The position numbers and the translations under genes are program-made. A model generated the notes under the pieces. It saw nothing but the letters and a program-made list of their open reading frames with translations. It had not been told where the DNA came from and ran no database searches. 64,000 nucleotides of DNA from Glycine soja (lineage: Eukaryota; Streptophyta; Magnoliopsida; Fabales; Fabaceae), in NCBI RefSeq assembly GCF_004193775.1, contig NC_041012.1:10065223-10129222 (forward strand), read 5' to 3'. Below are positions 12,174 to 24,895 of this stretch, piece by piece. How positions within the stretch are numbered: the stretch's first letter is position 1; every line of letters starts with the position of its first letter.

Positions 12174-15100
12174 TCAATCTTGAATATTGAAATAAACTGT
12201 GTAATGCTCATCTCTGAATGAGAGTAATGGCTGCAAAAGAAAATTCCTGTTCGTGCCTTTAGCCACAAAACTGATAGGATTGTATTGGCTCAATCCTTGC
12301 AGAGCAACAAAGCTTGTTGCTTTGTTAAAAGTAGCATCAGAATCAGATTTGCAACTGAGCTTGACTCCTGAACTAGGGCTCATACCACTGTACACATAAC
12401 AGCCTTTGTTGCTCTGGGATTCTAAAGATACAGTTTCATTTCGTCCATCCAATCCTGGTACCAAAAGGAAAACAGAAGATGGCCCGCCATGAGAAGAATC
12501 TGCAATGAGAAGAGGTTTGCCTGCTCCTTGGTGAATCACATTCATTCCAGGAAAATCAAATGGTTCTAACATCACTGATCTATCATTAGCATCTGCTAAT
12601 GTTGAAAATTTTGAGGAAGAATCTTTTAGGACAATCCTAAAGGTTGCCTGAAGAGTCAAATCAGTGCCATATTCAGGCAATTTTTGCATTGAAACTGATT
12701 TGTTTGAATTTGTCAAGACAAAAGTTGATCCTTCAAAGTCTCGGAAAAAAGAAACTAGTTGACTATTGTAACTGGCAGGAATAGGAGTAATCCAGTCTGC
12801 ATTGTTAGCCCCAGCTTTAAGGTCCCAATCACCACCGGTTGTATGACCAGCAAGAAGATAAGGACCATAAAGAATTGCTTGAACAGATGCATATTCAGGC
12901 CTGTCATCTGAATTTAGTTAAAAAAAACTATCAGTAACAAACAATTTTTTTGTTAGAAATAAATGCTCTGACAGAAGAATACTAGTAAATAGTAATCAAT
13001 ACTTGTGGATTATCTTGTGAAGCTACCTTTTATGGCCTCTGTCCTTACGGTAAGGGGCAGCTGAAGGGTCAGCTTGTCACTACCACTCCATTGCCTTGTG
13101 ACTGACAAATACTTTCCTAGAGGTCACAAAATAAAGCATTACTTCAATGTTGAAAGTGTTAATGTTTTTTGTTAAAAAATAAACAAATATATATTATTTG
13201 CTGAAAAGAGTGTCTTTATTTTTTGGTGGCTAACCAGATAAATGGCAGACCTTTTGGATGATAAAAAATGAAGTAAAGTTAGATTGACACCTGGATTTGG
13301 CAGGGATAAAGTTTGACCATTTAATATCCCCTTGGCGCCATCCAGAAGAGTCCAACTTGGTAGTCGAAAGTTCAATGTAGACAAAGTATTCTGCAGAAGT
13401 AAAGATTTGAAAACTTAGGATGTAGAAGAAAAATGCAGAGGATCTTACATTTCATATCCTGTTGGTTTCTACTCAAATAAGGTTTAAAATTTGGCATTGT
13501 AAGTCACGCAGATTCATCACACTTCATTAGAAAATATTGTACCCTATCCATTATCCTTTAGCTGATTTGTCGCAATTCAAAGTTAAAAACAAATCCAAGC
13601 CATTAGTGCAGAAGGGTTTAGAACAAAAACAGACCAACTCTTGCCCAGATTATGAGGATGCTTACTCTAAAAGGTATCTAAGATGAATATTTAGCTAAAT
13701 GAGATGCCATTGCCCATAACAATGTCACAGTTACCTCAACAGGAGAAAACGTAAATGTCACACGTAGGTAAGGATCCGATGAAGCAACTGGAACAACTGT
13801 CTGATTGAGCAAAATTTTGCCTGATTTCCAATTAAATGAGCTTGGTATGTACTGAATGATGTAAAGTGTGGGATCTTTTCCTTCCTCCTCAAAATAGATA
13901 GAATCCCCCAGCTTTGAGAATGATTCAATTCCTAATAAACAGAAAAAGAAATTGAGACTAAATGATTGATAAAAGTATGGTGTAGTTGAAAAAGAATGCA
14001 GTTTCGGAAGTATATAACAAAACAATTGTATACCTGTTCCATAGCAACACCAGAAAGAGTCAAATTGTGTTCCCCAACTATGTCCAGTTCTAGCCTTTGA
14101 AACCGCAAAGCCTAGTGGAAGCATATAAATCATCACTCCAGGATCTGTTCCTCTTTGAATGCTGAGCACACCATTGGTTAAGGCGCGCTCGTAATAGTCT
14201 GCATAAGAGACTTCTTTGGTCCATCTAAACAGGTGGCGCGAAACCTGAAATCATTTTATTTTTGTGTGCTAAGATAATGGAAACAATCACAAACACATAC
14301 AGATGTAAATGAAGAACATGCAGCGATGAATTACTGTGTGATAATCAGTTTTCTCTCTTCTGACAGTTAAAATATTTATGAAAAAACTTCATATACACAT
14401 TTTTAACTTCCTAAGCATTACATGACGAGCTAATAAAATGACGAATAACTGGTTGTACCTTCAACATATTATAAGTTGTGCATGATTCTTCATTCTCTGT
14501 CGTTCTTAAGTTGTCTGCTATTCTCTTTGGATCACTCCTATGCAAAAATTGAAGAAAAAGAGTTAAGAAAGAAATTTAGAATTGGTTATCAACTAATAAA
14601 GGAACAGAACATTTCTATTTGATGTCCCTTGTAGCAAACAATTATTCAACAGATAATTTCAAATGCAAATGAAAAAACTAAAACTAAAAATGCAAAATCT
14701 TAATACCAGAACTCGCTGACTGATGTCCCTCCAGTTGCATAGCTGTGAGAAGAGTTTACGAGGTCCATAAAGAATGTCCCAATTTGCTAAAACACCAATA
14801 AACACGAACAAATCTCAGAAATTTGAAAGGCATGACAAATATTAAGTTGTGCTGGGCTTAATGATTACTTCCAATACAAATATACAAAACAAATATTATG
14901 AGTAGACATGTAATTTGAAGCTTGAATGACGGATATACTGCATATTAGTCCAATAAATAGAAAATAAATACAATTCCATTCAAACTTAATGAAACATACA
15001 TCAGTAATGTACAATGTGAGGGAAGCAACTTACCTTATACAGTGGATCGCCTGTGATTTCATACCGCATTTGAGATCCAACAACAACTGGGATATGTGTA

Positions 15101-17798
15101 TTGGCATGAAAATTAGCTATGTCATTAGCCTACATGAGAAAAGAGAATTTTAAAATTAACTCTTGGACCTTGACTTAAAATTAGATAAGATTTCTACAAT
15201 AGAATAAAAGACCCTAAGTTCAACATTCAAATATCTGATTGTTTCATTTGGAGGTCAGCACAACATTATAAATAACATTCGAGAAGAATAAACTCGTTTT
15301 TTAGTGCATAAAAAGAGGAAAATTGATATATTTTCCTCATTACATGATATGTTTTTCATAAAAAAAACTTGAGGATTTACAAAGCAGCAACCTTACTGTT
15401 TCACTAGGGCTTGCCCTCAAAAAAATTAAAATTGAAAGAAGGAAAAGAATTAAACTTTACATGGAAACTTTCGAGGTATATACTGTATGCACTTTTACAG
15501 AGGTCATGACTGTATAGTACTATGCGGACTTGAGGACTAAATCACAATTATGTCATATAGAATACTGTTATCATTACCTGCATTGCAAGCAACCCTAAAA
15601 AGCATGGCTTGTCAAAAAGGTGAGCCAACACTAGGTGCTTAGAATCTCCCTGCATAGAAAAACATAACAACTTTGATTCCAAAGTGAAGTGTGCTATAAT
15701 AATGAAAACTATTACAGGTAAGCCAATTCTTGTAAAATATCTAAACTATGGACTATAATCCATTTATGTTAACCATTATGCTTAAATAAACAAGTCTACA
15801 ATTCAAGAACATCATACAAGCAAACAAAGCAATAAGAGTAAAAGAAATTACACAAACTAGTTAACTTACCGTTATGCTGTATAATCTGTAAAGGACATCA
15901 TTCATCCCTCCAGTTTCCTCATTCAGTGATTCATAATGCCTATTTACAGTGTACTTTGTTATTACATTCTGCACTCTGTTGTAGAAGTAATCAACCATCC
16001 ATGTTACCATTTTTAGAGCTTGAGGGTTTCCAGCAAAAGTATGTTGATCCAAGAGGCCAGCCAAGATCTGTCAAAGCTGAATAGTTGAAATTCCACAACA
16101 TAAGGTCGAAAGCACTTGCGTAATCAAAATCCACTTTTTGATTGTACCTTGTGAATGGTATAATAGGGGGCCCAAACAGGTTGGACAGTTTCAAATCGAT
16201 CAAAAAACTCAGACGGAAATGCAGATAGATACCCGGTTCCAATTTTCTCCTGACAGGCAGACAGACCAGCAACAAGAGATGACATTTTCTGCTTCAGGGT
16301 ATCATTCTGTGTGCTGGCCCACATTAGAGCTGATGCACTCAAGTAATGCCCTTCACGGTGTCAAAAACAAAAAATCATAAATTAACTTTGAAAAGTGAAT
16401 TGCAAGGGCTCAAATTTGCAGGCAGGGGTAGTGTGCTTGGTAAGATACAAGACCACCAAACATTGCATTTGTGTGTCAACATATCAGTGTTGATGGGTAT
16501 TTCTAAAGTTAGAAACAAACCTCAAACAAAGTAAATACAATCAGTATTTGAAAATACAACCTTTAGAGTAAACATTACATATAGAAAGGCAACCTTTACA
16601 ATAAAATGTGTGTTGCTATTTGAAGATAGCAAAACATTAACTATGAAATATTGTCTGCATACTATTGCAATTTTTATTCAAACAAATAGTTCAATCTTCT
16701 CTCAGCTCTGAGTATTAAAATAGCAAGCAAAAACCCACTAAAGGTAACTATTCAGGTTCCCCGACAGAGATTAGTTGTCAGTAAAACTGGTGGATACTCT
16801 GCACCAATGTCATGGTGATAAAAAAAATAACAAGCAAAAAAGTGGAAAAGGCTTTACAAGAAAAAGAGACTAGAATTATACCCTTTTGAATGTTTGAATG
16901 AAAACAACCAATTACAAAGTTATTACTTATTACTCTTTAATTGCATTTTAGGCCCTTCCTCTTTAGGAATTTGATTCAGTAGTCAGTTTTTTCACGCACT
17001 TCACACAGTCAGTGCATTCTTAACTGTTGGATGAAAATCAGATGGCTCAAATATTGAATTTGTGTTTTAAGTCTGATTTACCAAGATAAAACATGAGTCA
17101 TCAGATCCTTATCCAATGGTTTTGAGTTGTTGAATGTTTGAATGCATAGAAAAGAGAATATAGAGAATCTGGATCCTCCTCCTTATAAGAATTCATTAGC
17201 AACTTAGAGGTGAGTATAAACAAATACCATTAACTAGGGACACAATTTAGATATGGCAAAGAAAAAAAAAGGTAAGATGATTAATAAAAATAAACTAACC
17301 AACAAAATGACCCCTGAGTTCAACTTCTGGACCTTCCCACCCTCCATAAGGAGTCCCAGGTGTGGATAGACCAGCTGTCTTCCTGAAGCTCCAAATCAAG
17401 CTGTCCACATCCAACATCAACAGATACTCCAAATTTGTTTGCTGTGCTCTAGCATGGATTGAATCCTTATGCAACCTCACATCCTGAAGAGGCACTTCTT
17501 TGAGAAATCCTTCACCAGACTTGAACACACCCATGTTCTTAATCTTCCTATACATCACCCCCCAGTCATGTTGGTTCTGTTCCGACAAGAACTTCCGAGG
17601 CAGCAAATCCGCCCAAACCGTTTCATCCGTTGGTGTCAAATGGTAGTGATCCATCACCTCTGCCTTCCATGTTGCATTCTTGGACATCAACAGCTCATAC
17701 CTGAATGTATGAGATTGTGTTGGAATGTTTGTGCACTCTTTAGCAGCAACACAACCACACAACAGAATGGCCACAAACACAAATACAAAAGCCTCCAT
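12174..17798 (-). CDS. GH127 (DUF1680) beta-L-arabinofuranosidase-like protein, copy B
   Basis: Coding exons in transcript order: 17798-17300, 16350-16148, 16067-15870, 15649-15578, 15129-15034, 14786-14707, 14537-14459, 14244-14034, 13931-13735, 13390-13291, 13116-13027, 12907-12174. All introns are GT..AG and the phases match copy A. The CDS is 2559 nt (852 aa). Exons 1-9 and 11 have the same lengths as in copy A; exon 10 is 9 nt shorter and exon 12 is 3 nt shorter. A signal peptide (1-19), the zinc/catalytic set E400, C402, C475 and C476, and the C-terminal AbfB-like domain (about 690-849) are all present, so it should be a secreted, active arabinofuranosidase-type hydrolase. No stop or frameshift is seen. 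It is the upstream member of a head-to-tail pair, with a longer CT-rich leader and its own TATA box, so expression may have diverged from copy A. Confidence 0.93.
16717..16840 (+). mobile_element. Short A-tailed retroposon in intron 1 of GH127 copy B
   Basis: A 90-nt insert (16734-16823) is flanked by 17-bp direct repeats at 16717-16733 and 16824-16840 (AAAATA[G/A]CAAGCAAAAA, one mismatch). The insert ends in a run of A next to the right-hand repeat, as expected for a plus-strand retroposon. Intron 1 of copy A lacks it, so it arrived after the tandem duplication. It contains GGTTCCCCGAC, weakly like a Pol III B box. Confidence 0.6.
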
Positions 17799-17805
17799 CC
17801 TCCTC

Positions 17806-18001
17806 CTGAGAAATTCAAAGTCAAACCAACAAAATTAAAGAACATTAAACCAAGCAAAAAGAATAAAAAAATTACCAGCAGAGAACCTCAATTCATGCTA
17901 AAAAGTCTAAAACCAATAGTAGGACTTGGAAATAGCCCAGAAGTTAACAATTAATAAGTTGAACAAATTGAATTAAGAAAACAAATAAAGAGGGGAGTTA
18001 C
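17806..18001 (-). other. Intron in the 5' leader of GH127 copy B
   Basis: The minus-strand donor (CCAAT|GTAACT) follows a leader exon ending at 18002. The acceptor (TTTCTCAG|GAGG) is just before the ATG at 17798. Position and border sequences match copy A. The leader exon upstream is CT-rich on the sense strand (GA repeats at about 18078-18105 on the plus strand), which copy A lacks. Confidence 0.7.
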
Positions 18002-18158
18002 ATTGGATTTCTTAAATGAAGAGAAACTGAAGAGTGAAGACTATAAATTCAGTAAGTAAGAGAGTGGGGGAACATAAATAGAGAGAGAAAGAGAAAGAGA
18101 GAGGCAGAGGAAGACAAAGAAGGGAAATAGTTAAGACAGCATAGACGTGTGAGTGAGA

Positions 18159-18169
18159 ATATATATATA
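18159..18169 (-). promoter_or_regulatory. TATA box of GH127 copy B
   Basis: An 11-bp run of alternating T and A on the minus strand lies about 160 bp upstream of the leader-exon donor. This predicts transcription from about 18130 and a leader exon of about 130 nt, clearly longer than in copy A. Confidence 0.5.
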
Positions 18170-18181
18170 GGCACTACAAAA

Positions 18182-19600
18182 CAAAGCAGGTTGGAGTGCA
18201 GTGCAACAAAGTCATGCTGAAACTCATCTCGTGAAAGGTAAGGCTTGGATTTGGAAACAGTGAAAGTTATCTCAATTCATAAACACTATCCGGAGTTCAA
18301 GCGGAAGAGAGAGAGAGAGAGAAAGGTTGGAATGAATAATGAACACTAGTACTACAAAAACATGTTTGTCTTAACCAGCAACTAGGGACAAACATAGAAA
18401 GAGAGAGAAAGAGAGAACACAGCACATAATAAATAGTGAGTGACTCACGGATGAACAATGGACAACACGGGCATCGAAGTTGCAAAAATGGACATGGGAG
18501 TATGGGAATGAGTGTTGTTGTCCTGAAAAGGTTGAAGGCGGAGTTAGTTGATAAGTCACGATTTGGTGTTGTTCGTAGTTCCTTGTGTGCAGTGCAGTTA
18601 TCTTTTTTTTATACTATTGTTATATGTGGAGACTTTACATTGCATCCCGTGACCAAAGATGCAGTGAAAATAAACCGATGAGTTTATCTGAATTTATAGT
18701 ATGTATGGTCCTTCTTCCTTCAACCTATTAGCTTTCCCATTCCATCACACAACCGCCAGTACCATGAGTAAACAGTGACAGAAACGGTCGACCCTGTTTA
18801 TGAAAGAGATAAACCATTAAAATGGATGGAACCGATACCATGTTTTCCATAATTTTAAATTGTAAAAGCAATAAAAAGTGATAAATAAAAAATTGTTGGT
18901 TAGTAGTACAATTTTTAAAAAAAGCTCAGGAACTTTTTTTTGAGAGGGAAAAGTTAACAAACTTTATGTTAACTCTGTAATTCAATATAAGATTATTTTA
19001 ATTTAACTAATTCACATCTCCTAATAAGGTTGATTAATTTAGTTAAGCTAAAATATGTTTTTTTCCGTAAATATGAACATGTTTCATTCCTCTAAAATTT
19101 TTAGTATATATTTTTTTTTACAAAATTTTTTATCCAAAAAAGGTTCGAACACACGAACCTACATGTAAGATTTTTTATATTGGTTACATGCACACTGATT
19201 TAAACAAAAACATCACATTTACATCAGTTATATGTATAATTCGTATAAAAAATTATCATCTTAGGTTCAGTTTTACTCAAACCTACGTTTGGATAAAAAA
19301 ATGATTCAATTTTGTGAGGTTGAAAAATAGACTAAAAATTGTTATATATATTCCAAAAAATTGTTATTATTAAGATGTTGTCTCAGGTAATGTTAATGAT
19401 TTAAATTGATACTTATAATTTGATTAATTTCATATTAAATTATTTTCAAATTTTAATTCCAAGTATATTTGCATCATGATATCTTTCCTTTCTAACTTGA
19501 ATTATTTCCAAAATTTTATTAAGTCATTTACCTACATAAATTTCATTTTTAGATTTATTATGTTTAATTCTATTTTAAATTAAATTAGTTACAAAAAAAA
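18182..19600. other. Upstream region of copy B and AT-rich spacer
   Basis: No gene is supported. Short GA microsatellites occur near 18306-18326 and 18398-18415. Beyond 18800 the sequence is plain AT-rich DNA with homopolymer runs. A part near 19060-19370 resembles dispersed AT-rich repeats seen elsewhere in the window, without clear ends. Confidence 0.5.
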
Positions 19601-19605
19601 GTTGT

Positions 19606-20432
19606 TCATTAAATATTTTTTCATGAATAAATTTCATAAGAAATGAAACTTTATTAAAATACATAAATAATTATTCATTTTGTGATTAAATTTCAATCAA
19701 ATATTTATTGAGGATTATATTTTCATAAGTGAGAAAATCTTGTATAGTTTTCATTTGTTAGGTGTAAATTTGGTATGAAAAAAAATTATTAAATATTTTT
19801 GTATAATTATTTTATATTAATTTATTAATTACCTTTTCCTGAATAAATTTCATAAGAAATGAAATTTTATTAAAAATAAATAAATAAATATTTTTTCCAT
19901 GACTAAATTTCAACCAAATATTAATGTAGGGATATGTTTTTTTCAATGATAAAATTTGTATAATTTTCATTTGTAAGGTTTAAATTTTAGTATGGTAAAA
20001 AAATGTTATTAAATAGTTTTCTATAATAATTCATTAAATATTTTTTGTGAATAAGTGACCTAACAAATAAAACTTTATTAAAGTAAATAAATAAATACAT
20101 ATTTTTCCAAGATTAAATTTCAACCAAATATTGAGGGATATATTTTATCAATGATAAAATCTTATATAATTTTTATTTGCAAGATCTAAATTTAGTACGG
20201 TAAAAAATGTTATTTAAATTTTTTGAATAATTATTTTATAATAACTCATTAAATATTTTTCATGAATAAATGTCATAAAATAATTTTTTATTAAAATATA
20301 TAAATAAATATTTTTTCTGTGATTAAATTCCAACCAAATATTCATGGAGGAATATATTTTTTTAATGATAAAATCTTATATAATTTTTATTTGTAAGGTC
20401 TAAATTTTAGTAGTAAAAACTGTTATTAAATG
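19606..20432. repeat. Four-unit degenerate tandem repeat of about 210 bp
   Basis: Units start near 19606, 19825, 20034 and 20248. Each has the same order of blocks: ATTAAATATTTTT..GAATAA, then a TTTATTAAA..AAATAAATA block, then GATTAAATTTCAACCAAATATT, then TTTTCAATGATAAAATCTT, then TTTTCATTTGTAAGGT and a GTTATTAAA end. Spacing varies (about 219, 209 and 214 bp). The array is very AT-rich and non-coding. Confidence 0.75.
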
Positions 20433-22359
20433 CAAGGTTGGAGCTCCTTATGTTAAACATCAAATATAATAATTATTTAAAAGTATTTGCTAACATATAT
20501 ATCATTGTGTTTTAGGATGTGTATATTCTTGTTTTTTATTTAATTTTGTTAGAATGAAAATAAATAAAAAATACTAAATCACAAACACTAAAAAATAGTA
20601 TTTAATCGTAAAAATAAACATAACTTTGGTATTTTATGATTTCATGTTTTAATTTTAACTATTAATAATAAAATTGAATTATCACTTTTCTTTAGAATAA
20701 TTATTAACTCATTATTATCATAATTATTATTGTCTCTATCATCATTAATATAATTGTTATTGTTATCATGTCATCATTAATATAATTGTTGTTGTTATCA
20801 TGTTGTCAAAATCTCTCTTGAAACTAAAATAAAGAATATAATAAATTCAATCTTACACATGAGTGTTTGTCTCTGTCACATTATTAAAATATTGTAAATT
20901 AATTTTACAAAATTAGTTTTAATTCTTGATTAAAAAATAATTTTAATATAATTTAAGTCGGAAATAATAGGATTTAAATGTAGATATTTTTATTTTGAAA
21001 GTAAGTTCGTTATATAAAATTTATTATTACATTTTCATCATCTAAACTTATTTCAACTTAGTGTATGAGGAGTGCGCATCTGGTTTCCTTCAAGAATGCA
21101 TATCTTAATAGTTTTTTAGGTTTAATTTTTTTTTCATGAAATTTAGTGTTTTTTTTTAAAAATTATTGTAATTTTTTTCATTAGTCATTATAAAATGTAT
21201 TTTTTAATTTTTCGTCTTTAAAACATTTTAGATAATATCTTTTACCGTTCAAAACATTTTTTAATATTTAAAGTGGTATTTAAAGCGTTTTAAGATGAAA
21301 AATAAAAAATATTTTTTTTTTGTAAGGACTATAAAAAAAATACAACTACAAAAATGAAAAAAATGCCAACGGAAAAATATTTTAATTTTTTTAAAAAAAA
21401 TAAATTCGTCAAAAAGACAGAAGCAATAATCTGCTTCCGTTGGTTCGATTAAGTGCATAAAAAAAACACAAACAAGCAACCATTAAAATCAATTCAAGAA
21501 CTAAAATAAAATTTCTAAAGTGAGACCAAATATATAAACATTTATCATTAAGCTATTGATCCCAGTACAAGTGGAGTTCCTCGACCGGAAACTGAACACG
21601 TACTTAATGCGCGTTTGATTCTAGAGTTACATCACCAACCACAAGCTGGCCTGTGCTAGGGGAGCATTTCTCATGTGGAGAATAAATTGGAAAATTAACC
21701 CAAGAGTGCCCAATTCAGTGAGGTCCACACAAAAGCAAAAAGGAAAAAGACCTTTCCCACATAAATTTTTAGTCCTTCAAAAAGTTGGACTTGTTTTTTG
21801 TATTCCATCCACTCAGAATTCAGTGTATGTTTGGTTATTTGTTATAAAATTTCTTTTGAGGTAAAAATAATTTTATCAACGGATTAATTTTTTAGTTTTT
21901 ATATTTATTTTACTTTTATTTATTAGATTTGTACTTGAATATGTATTGTATTATTTTTAACTGTAAATCAAATATGTATTAAATTATTAGTAAGATCATA
22001 ATTTAGAGAGCTCAAGTTATAAAATTTATTTTTGTTTGTTTGTCAGATAGGGTCGAAGCTATTTTGGCTAAATTGGGCTACGTACAGCTAATGAGGTTAA
22101 ATTTCAATTATGGTTCATTACTTAGGACTTCTGGGGTAGGTATTTCTTATTAACTAATACGTACTCCTACGCAAGAACTCCGAAATAATGTACGCTACAA
22201 CTCATAGTAAGTAAATGGAGTATTTGGTGCAAAGCAACCTTTTCTTGTTCGTAAATAAATTTCCAAGAAAATGATGAAACTAAGGGAATATGACTTAAGA
22301 CTTTGGTTTCTTGCTAAGACACCGGAAAACTGATGGAATGCTTGACTCAGACCTAACGT
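20433..22359. other. AT-rich spacer without genes
   Basis: No gene is supported. The sequence is AT-rich, with a (ATTATTGTTATC)-like low-complexity patch near 20690-20810. A slightly more GC-balanced stretch at about 21560-21830 shows no convincing open frame. Confidence 0.5.
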
Positions 22360-22711
22360 ACAAGGATTAAAGGTGTGTAAAAACTAATTCAATAAAAAAA
22401 TCAAATTGAACCGGTTACGAAGTGTTTTAATCGGTTCAATTTTATATTTAAATAGTTAAATTAATTTAAAAACTGATTCAAAATTAAACTAATTTTAAAA
22501 ACTTATTTTGAACTATAATCAATTTTAATTTGATTCTAAGAACCAAACCTGTCTTGAATTAGTTTTTAAACTACTTTTTCCAAATAAAAAAATATTTAAA
22601 TGAAAACCAATTCAATTAATCGAAGTGATTTTTGTATAAACAATTCGGTTTAGATTCGGTTACAATTTAATTCAATTTAAACCAATTTTTTTACACATCC
22701 CTAACAAGGAC
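22360..22711. mobile_element. hAT-type MITE with 8-bp target duplication
   Basis: The element spans 22368-22703 (336 bp). The left end reads TAAAGGTGTGTAAAA and the right end, reverse complemented, reads TAGGGATGTGTAAAA (12 of 15 identical). The flanks are ACAAGGAT (22360-22367) and ACAAGGAC (22704-22711), 7 of 8 identical. TAGGG-like ends plus an 8-bp duplication are the signature of the hAT superfamily. The interior is partly self-complementary, with AACCGGTT-type blocks near the left end and matching AACCGAAT blocks near the right, and has no coding capacity. Confidence 0.75.
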
Positions 22712-24711
22712 ATACATACCTTTTGCGTGAGGCCAAATAAGGAATTGCCTCCATAAATTAACCTCCTTTCATTCCTTTCATACTACAAAAAACAGACGTT
22801 TAATTGTGCAATTTCTTATCTTGAACTAAATGGTTGGTCCTTTTATCACTCTTCAAAAATGGAAAATTCAATTGATAAAGTAAGAAAGTTGGTTATTGAA
22901 TCAATTAGTAAATTAGAGACTGATTTAAAATAGTTTGCTAATATTTAACATACGATATGTGTTCGATTTTTCAGCTATCAATTCAACAATTAGTTTTTAG
23001 ACCGATTTAGCCAATATTTTTAGTGACCAGTTTAGCAACTGATATTAGTGACTGATTTATCAATTGAATTTAGAAACTGACATAGTGATCATTTTTTTTA
23101 ATCAGCAAATAATGATATAGTGATCGATTGTTTTAGTATAAGTATAGTGATTGATTTAGTAATAATCACTAGTCAGTCTGAATCTCTAGCAGTACAACTA
23201 TAAGCTTTGGAACTTCAATTATTATTAATAAAGTTTGCCCATGATGATCCGTGCATGAACTATCACTATGGTCACTTTTGGCAGAACAAACCTCACAACC
23301 ATCAAATTCAAGTTTTAAGAAAGACCTCCAAATATGGTTCAATTATAATCATCATATGCAAATTAGCAATAAAATGCTCATTTACTAAGTCATAAGCAAA
23401 ACAAATTGCTTAACTCATTCGCGGATTGTATCACATTTAGCCAGAATCACTTTTTCAATTTCAAACGGACACGATTCCTTGTTAAGAAAAATGAGATCAG
23501 AGGCTTAGGAGCCTTGGCTTCAGCCAGGTGTTTGATGGAAGCAATGGGGTACAACTACGTAGAAGCCTTATCCCAAACCCATATATCTATTGAAATTAGA
23601 GAACAAAAATAAATCACGGGTAGGACTCTTTGTATTGCTTTCACATAATTAATATCTTGACATTGATATGCAAGTGGGTTAGTACTGAGTCATAATGTGT
23701 TGATGGTTTGTGAGCAAATACCCTACATCATTAATTAATTAATTAATTAACCTTACACTATCTACCATTTAGCAAATTCTCCTGACACTACACCAGTCCA
23801 TAACCAATACAAACTTTGTCATTTCCTAGTTCTAATTACTTTGAGAGTCCTAGTCTTACTTGATTACTCAACCTTTTGTCTGCATACAAGTGTTGTATTG
23901 CTTTAGCTCATGGCCTGAGCAGAACAGTTAAAAAATATGAGAAGATTCTATTATAACAATTAAGAGTTTGAGAAATTGAATTTGAATAACAAATTATAAA
24001 AGGACTAATACTAAGATCGCAAATTTATATATAGGACAAAAAATATGATTAAGTATAATTTGTATTATTCCCTAATCATATAGTTAAAAAATATACAGAC
24101 ACTTGAGATATTATACAATCCATTTATTAAGGAGATTACAGACAGACACAGAGTAACATCTAAGATAAATACGCAATCCATTTATTAGGAGATTATTACA
24201 GAAACCAGGTATGGAGATTATAAAAGACTAAAAAGCTATCTAATTCCTGCTGCACCACAAAAGTCATTATCTACATTGTCATCATCTTCGTATTTAATGA
24301 GTCCAAGACATCATGCCTATGTTGTAGATATGAACTATGCTAGAAAAGGATGTAGTGTGCGCAACTTCATTCAGCATTCACAAATATATTTTAAAAAAAT
24401 CAGCTTGTGAGTTATACTATTTTCTTGGGAGAAAAAAAATCGTGTCCTGATGATATTTTCATGAATTCCCTCATGTTGATCGTATTGGAGTGTCCAATTA
24501 ATTTAACTGTGAATTCAGTATTACATTACAGTACAATAATTGGAACCACTCTCTTGGTCAACAAATTTCAGCCACTCTCTAGCAATAGATGATTGCACGC
24601 TGACCAAACATTCCCATTGTAATCCACAGGAGGAACAGAACTCACATTGCCAGAGCGGTAACGTCTATCACAAATTTGAAAGTAATTAATTCGATCAAAT
24701 TCAAATTATTA

Positions 24712-24778
24712 CCATGATCAAAGCTTTTTTTTTTTGTACCGGAGTCAAACCCAGTCCCTTATGGTCCATGATCAAAGC
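24712..24778 (-). mobile_element. 41-nt micro-retroposon with 13-bp duplication
   Basis: The direct repeats CCATGATCAAAGC at 24712-24724 and 24766-24778 flank a 41-nt insert that begins with 11 T on the plus strand. Read on the minus strand it is a short body containing GGGTTTGACTCC (B-box-like) followed by a poly(A) tail. This suggests an extremely truncated SINE copy. Confidence 0.6.
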
Positions 24779-24846
24779 ATAGTCTAACAATTTCAATCTC
24801 CTAATCATGATGCACTTAGTCTAACAATAAAATTTAGCTTATTATC

Positions 24847-24891
24847 AACTTCATATATAAAGCTTTTTTCCAAAAACTTCATATATGAAGC
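24847..24891 (-). mobile_element. 11-nt T-rich insertion with 17-bp duplication
   Basis: AACTTCATATATAAAGC (24847-24863) and its near copy at 24875-24891 (16 of 17 identical) flank TTTTTTCCAAA. The T run sits next to the left repeat, as for a minus-strand A-tailed insertion. Confidence 0.5.
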
Positions 24892-24895
24892 AAAA

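Noticed and set aside
24736..24760. tRNA-like B box (GGGTTTGACTCC)
   Set aside because: There is no A box or cloverleaf around it; it sits in a 41-nt insertion, so it is not a tRNA gene.
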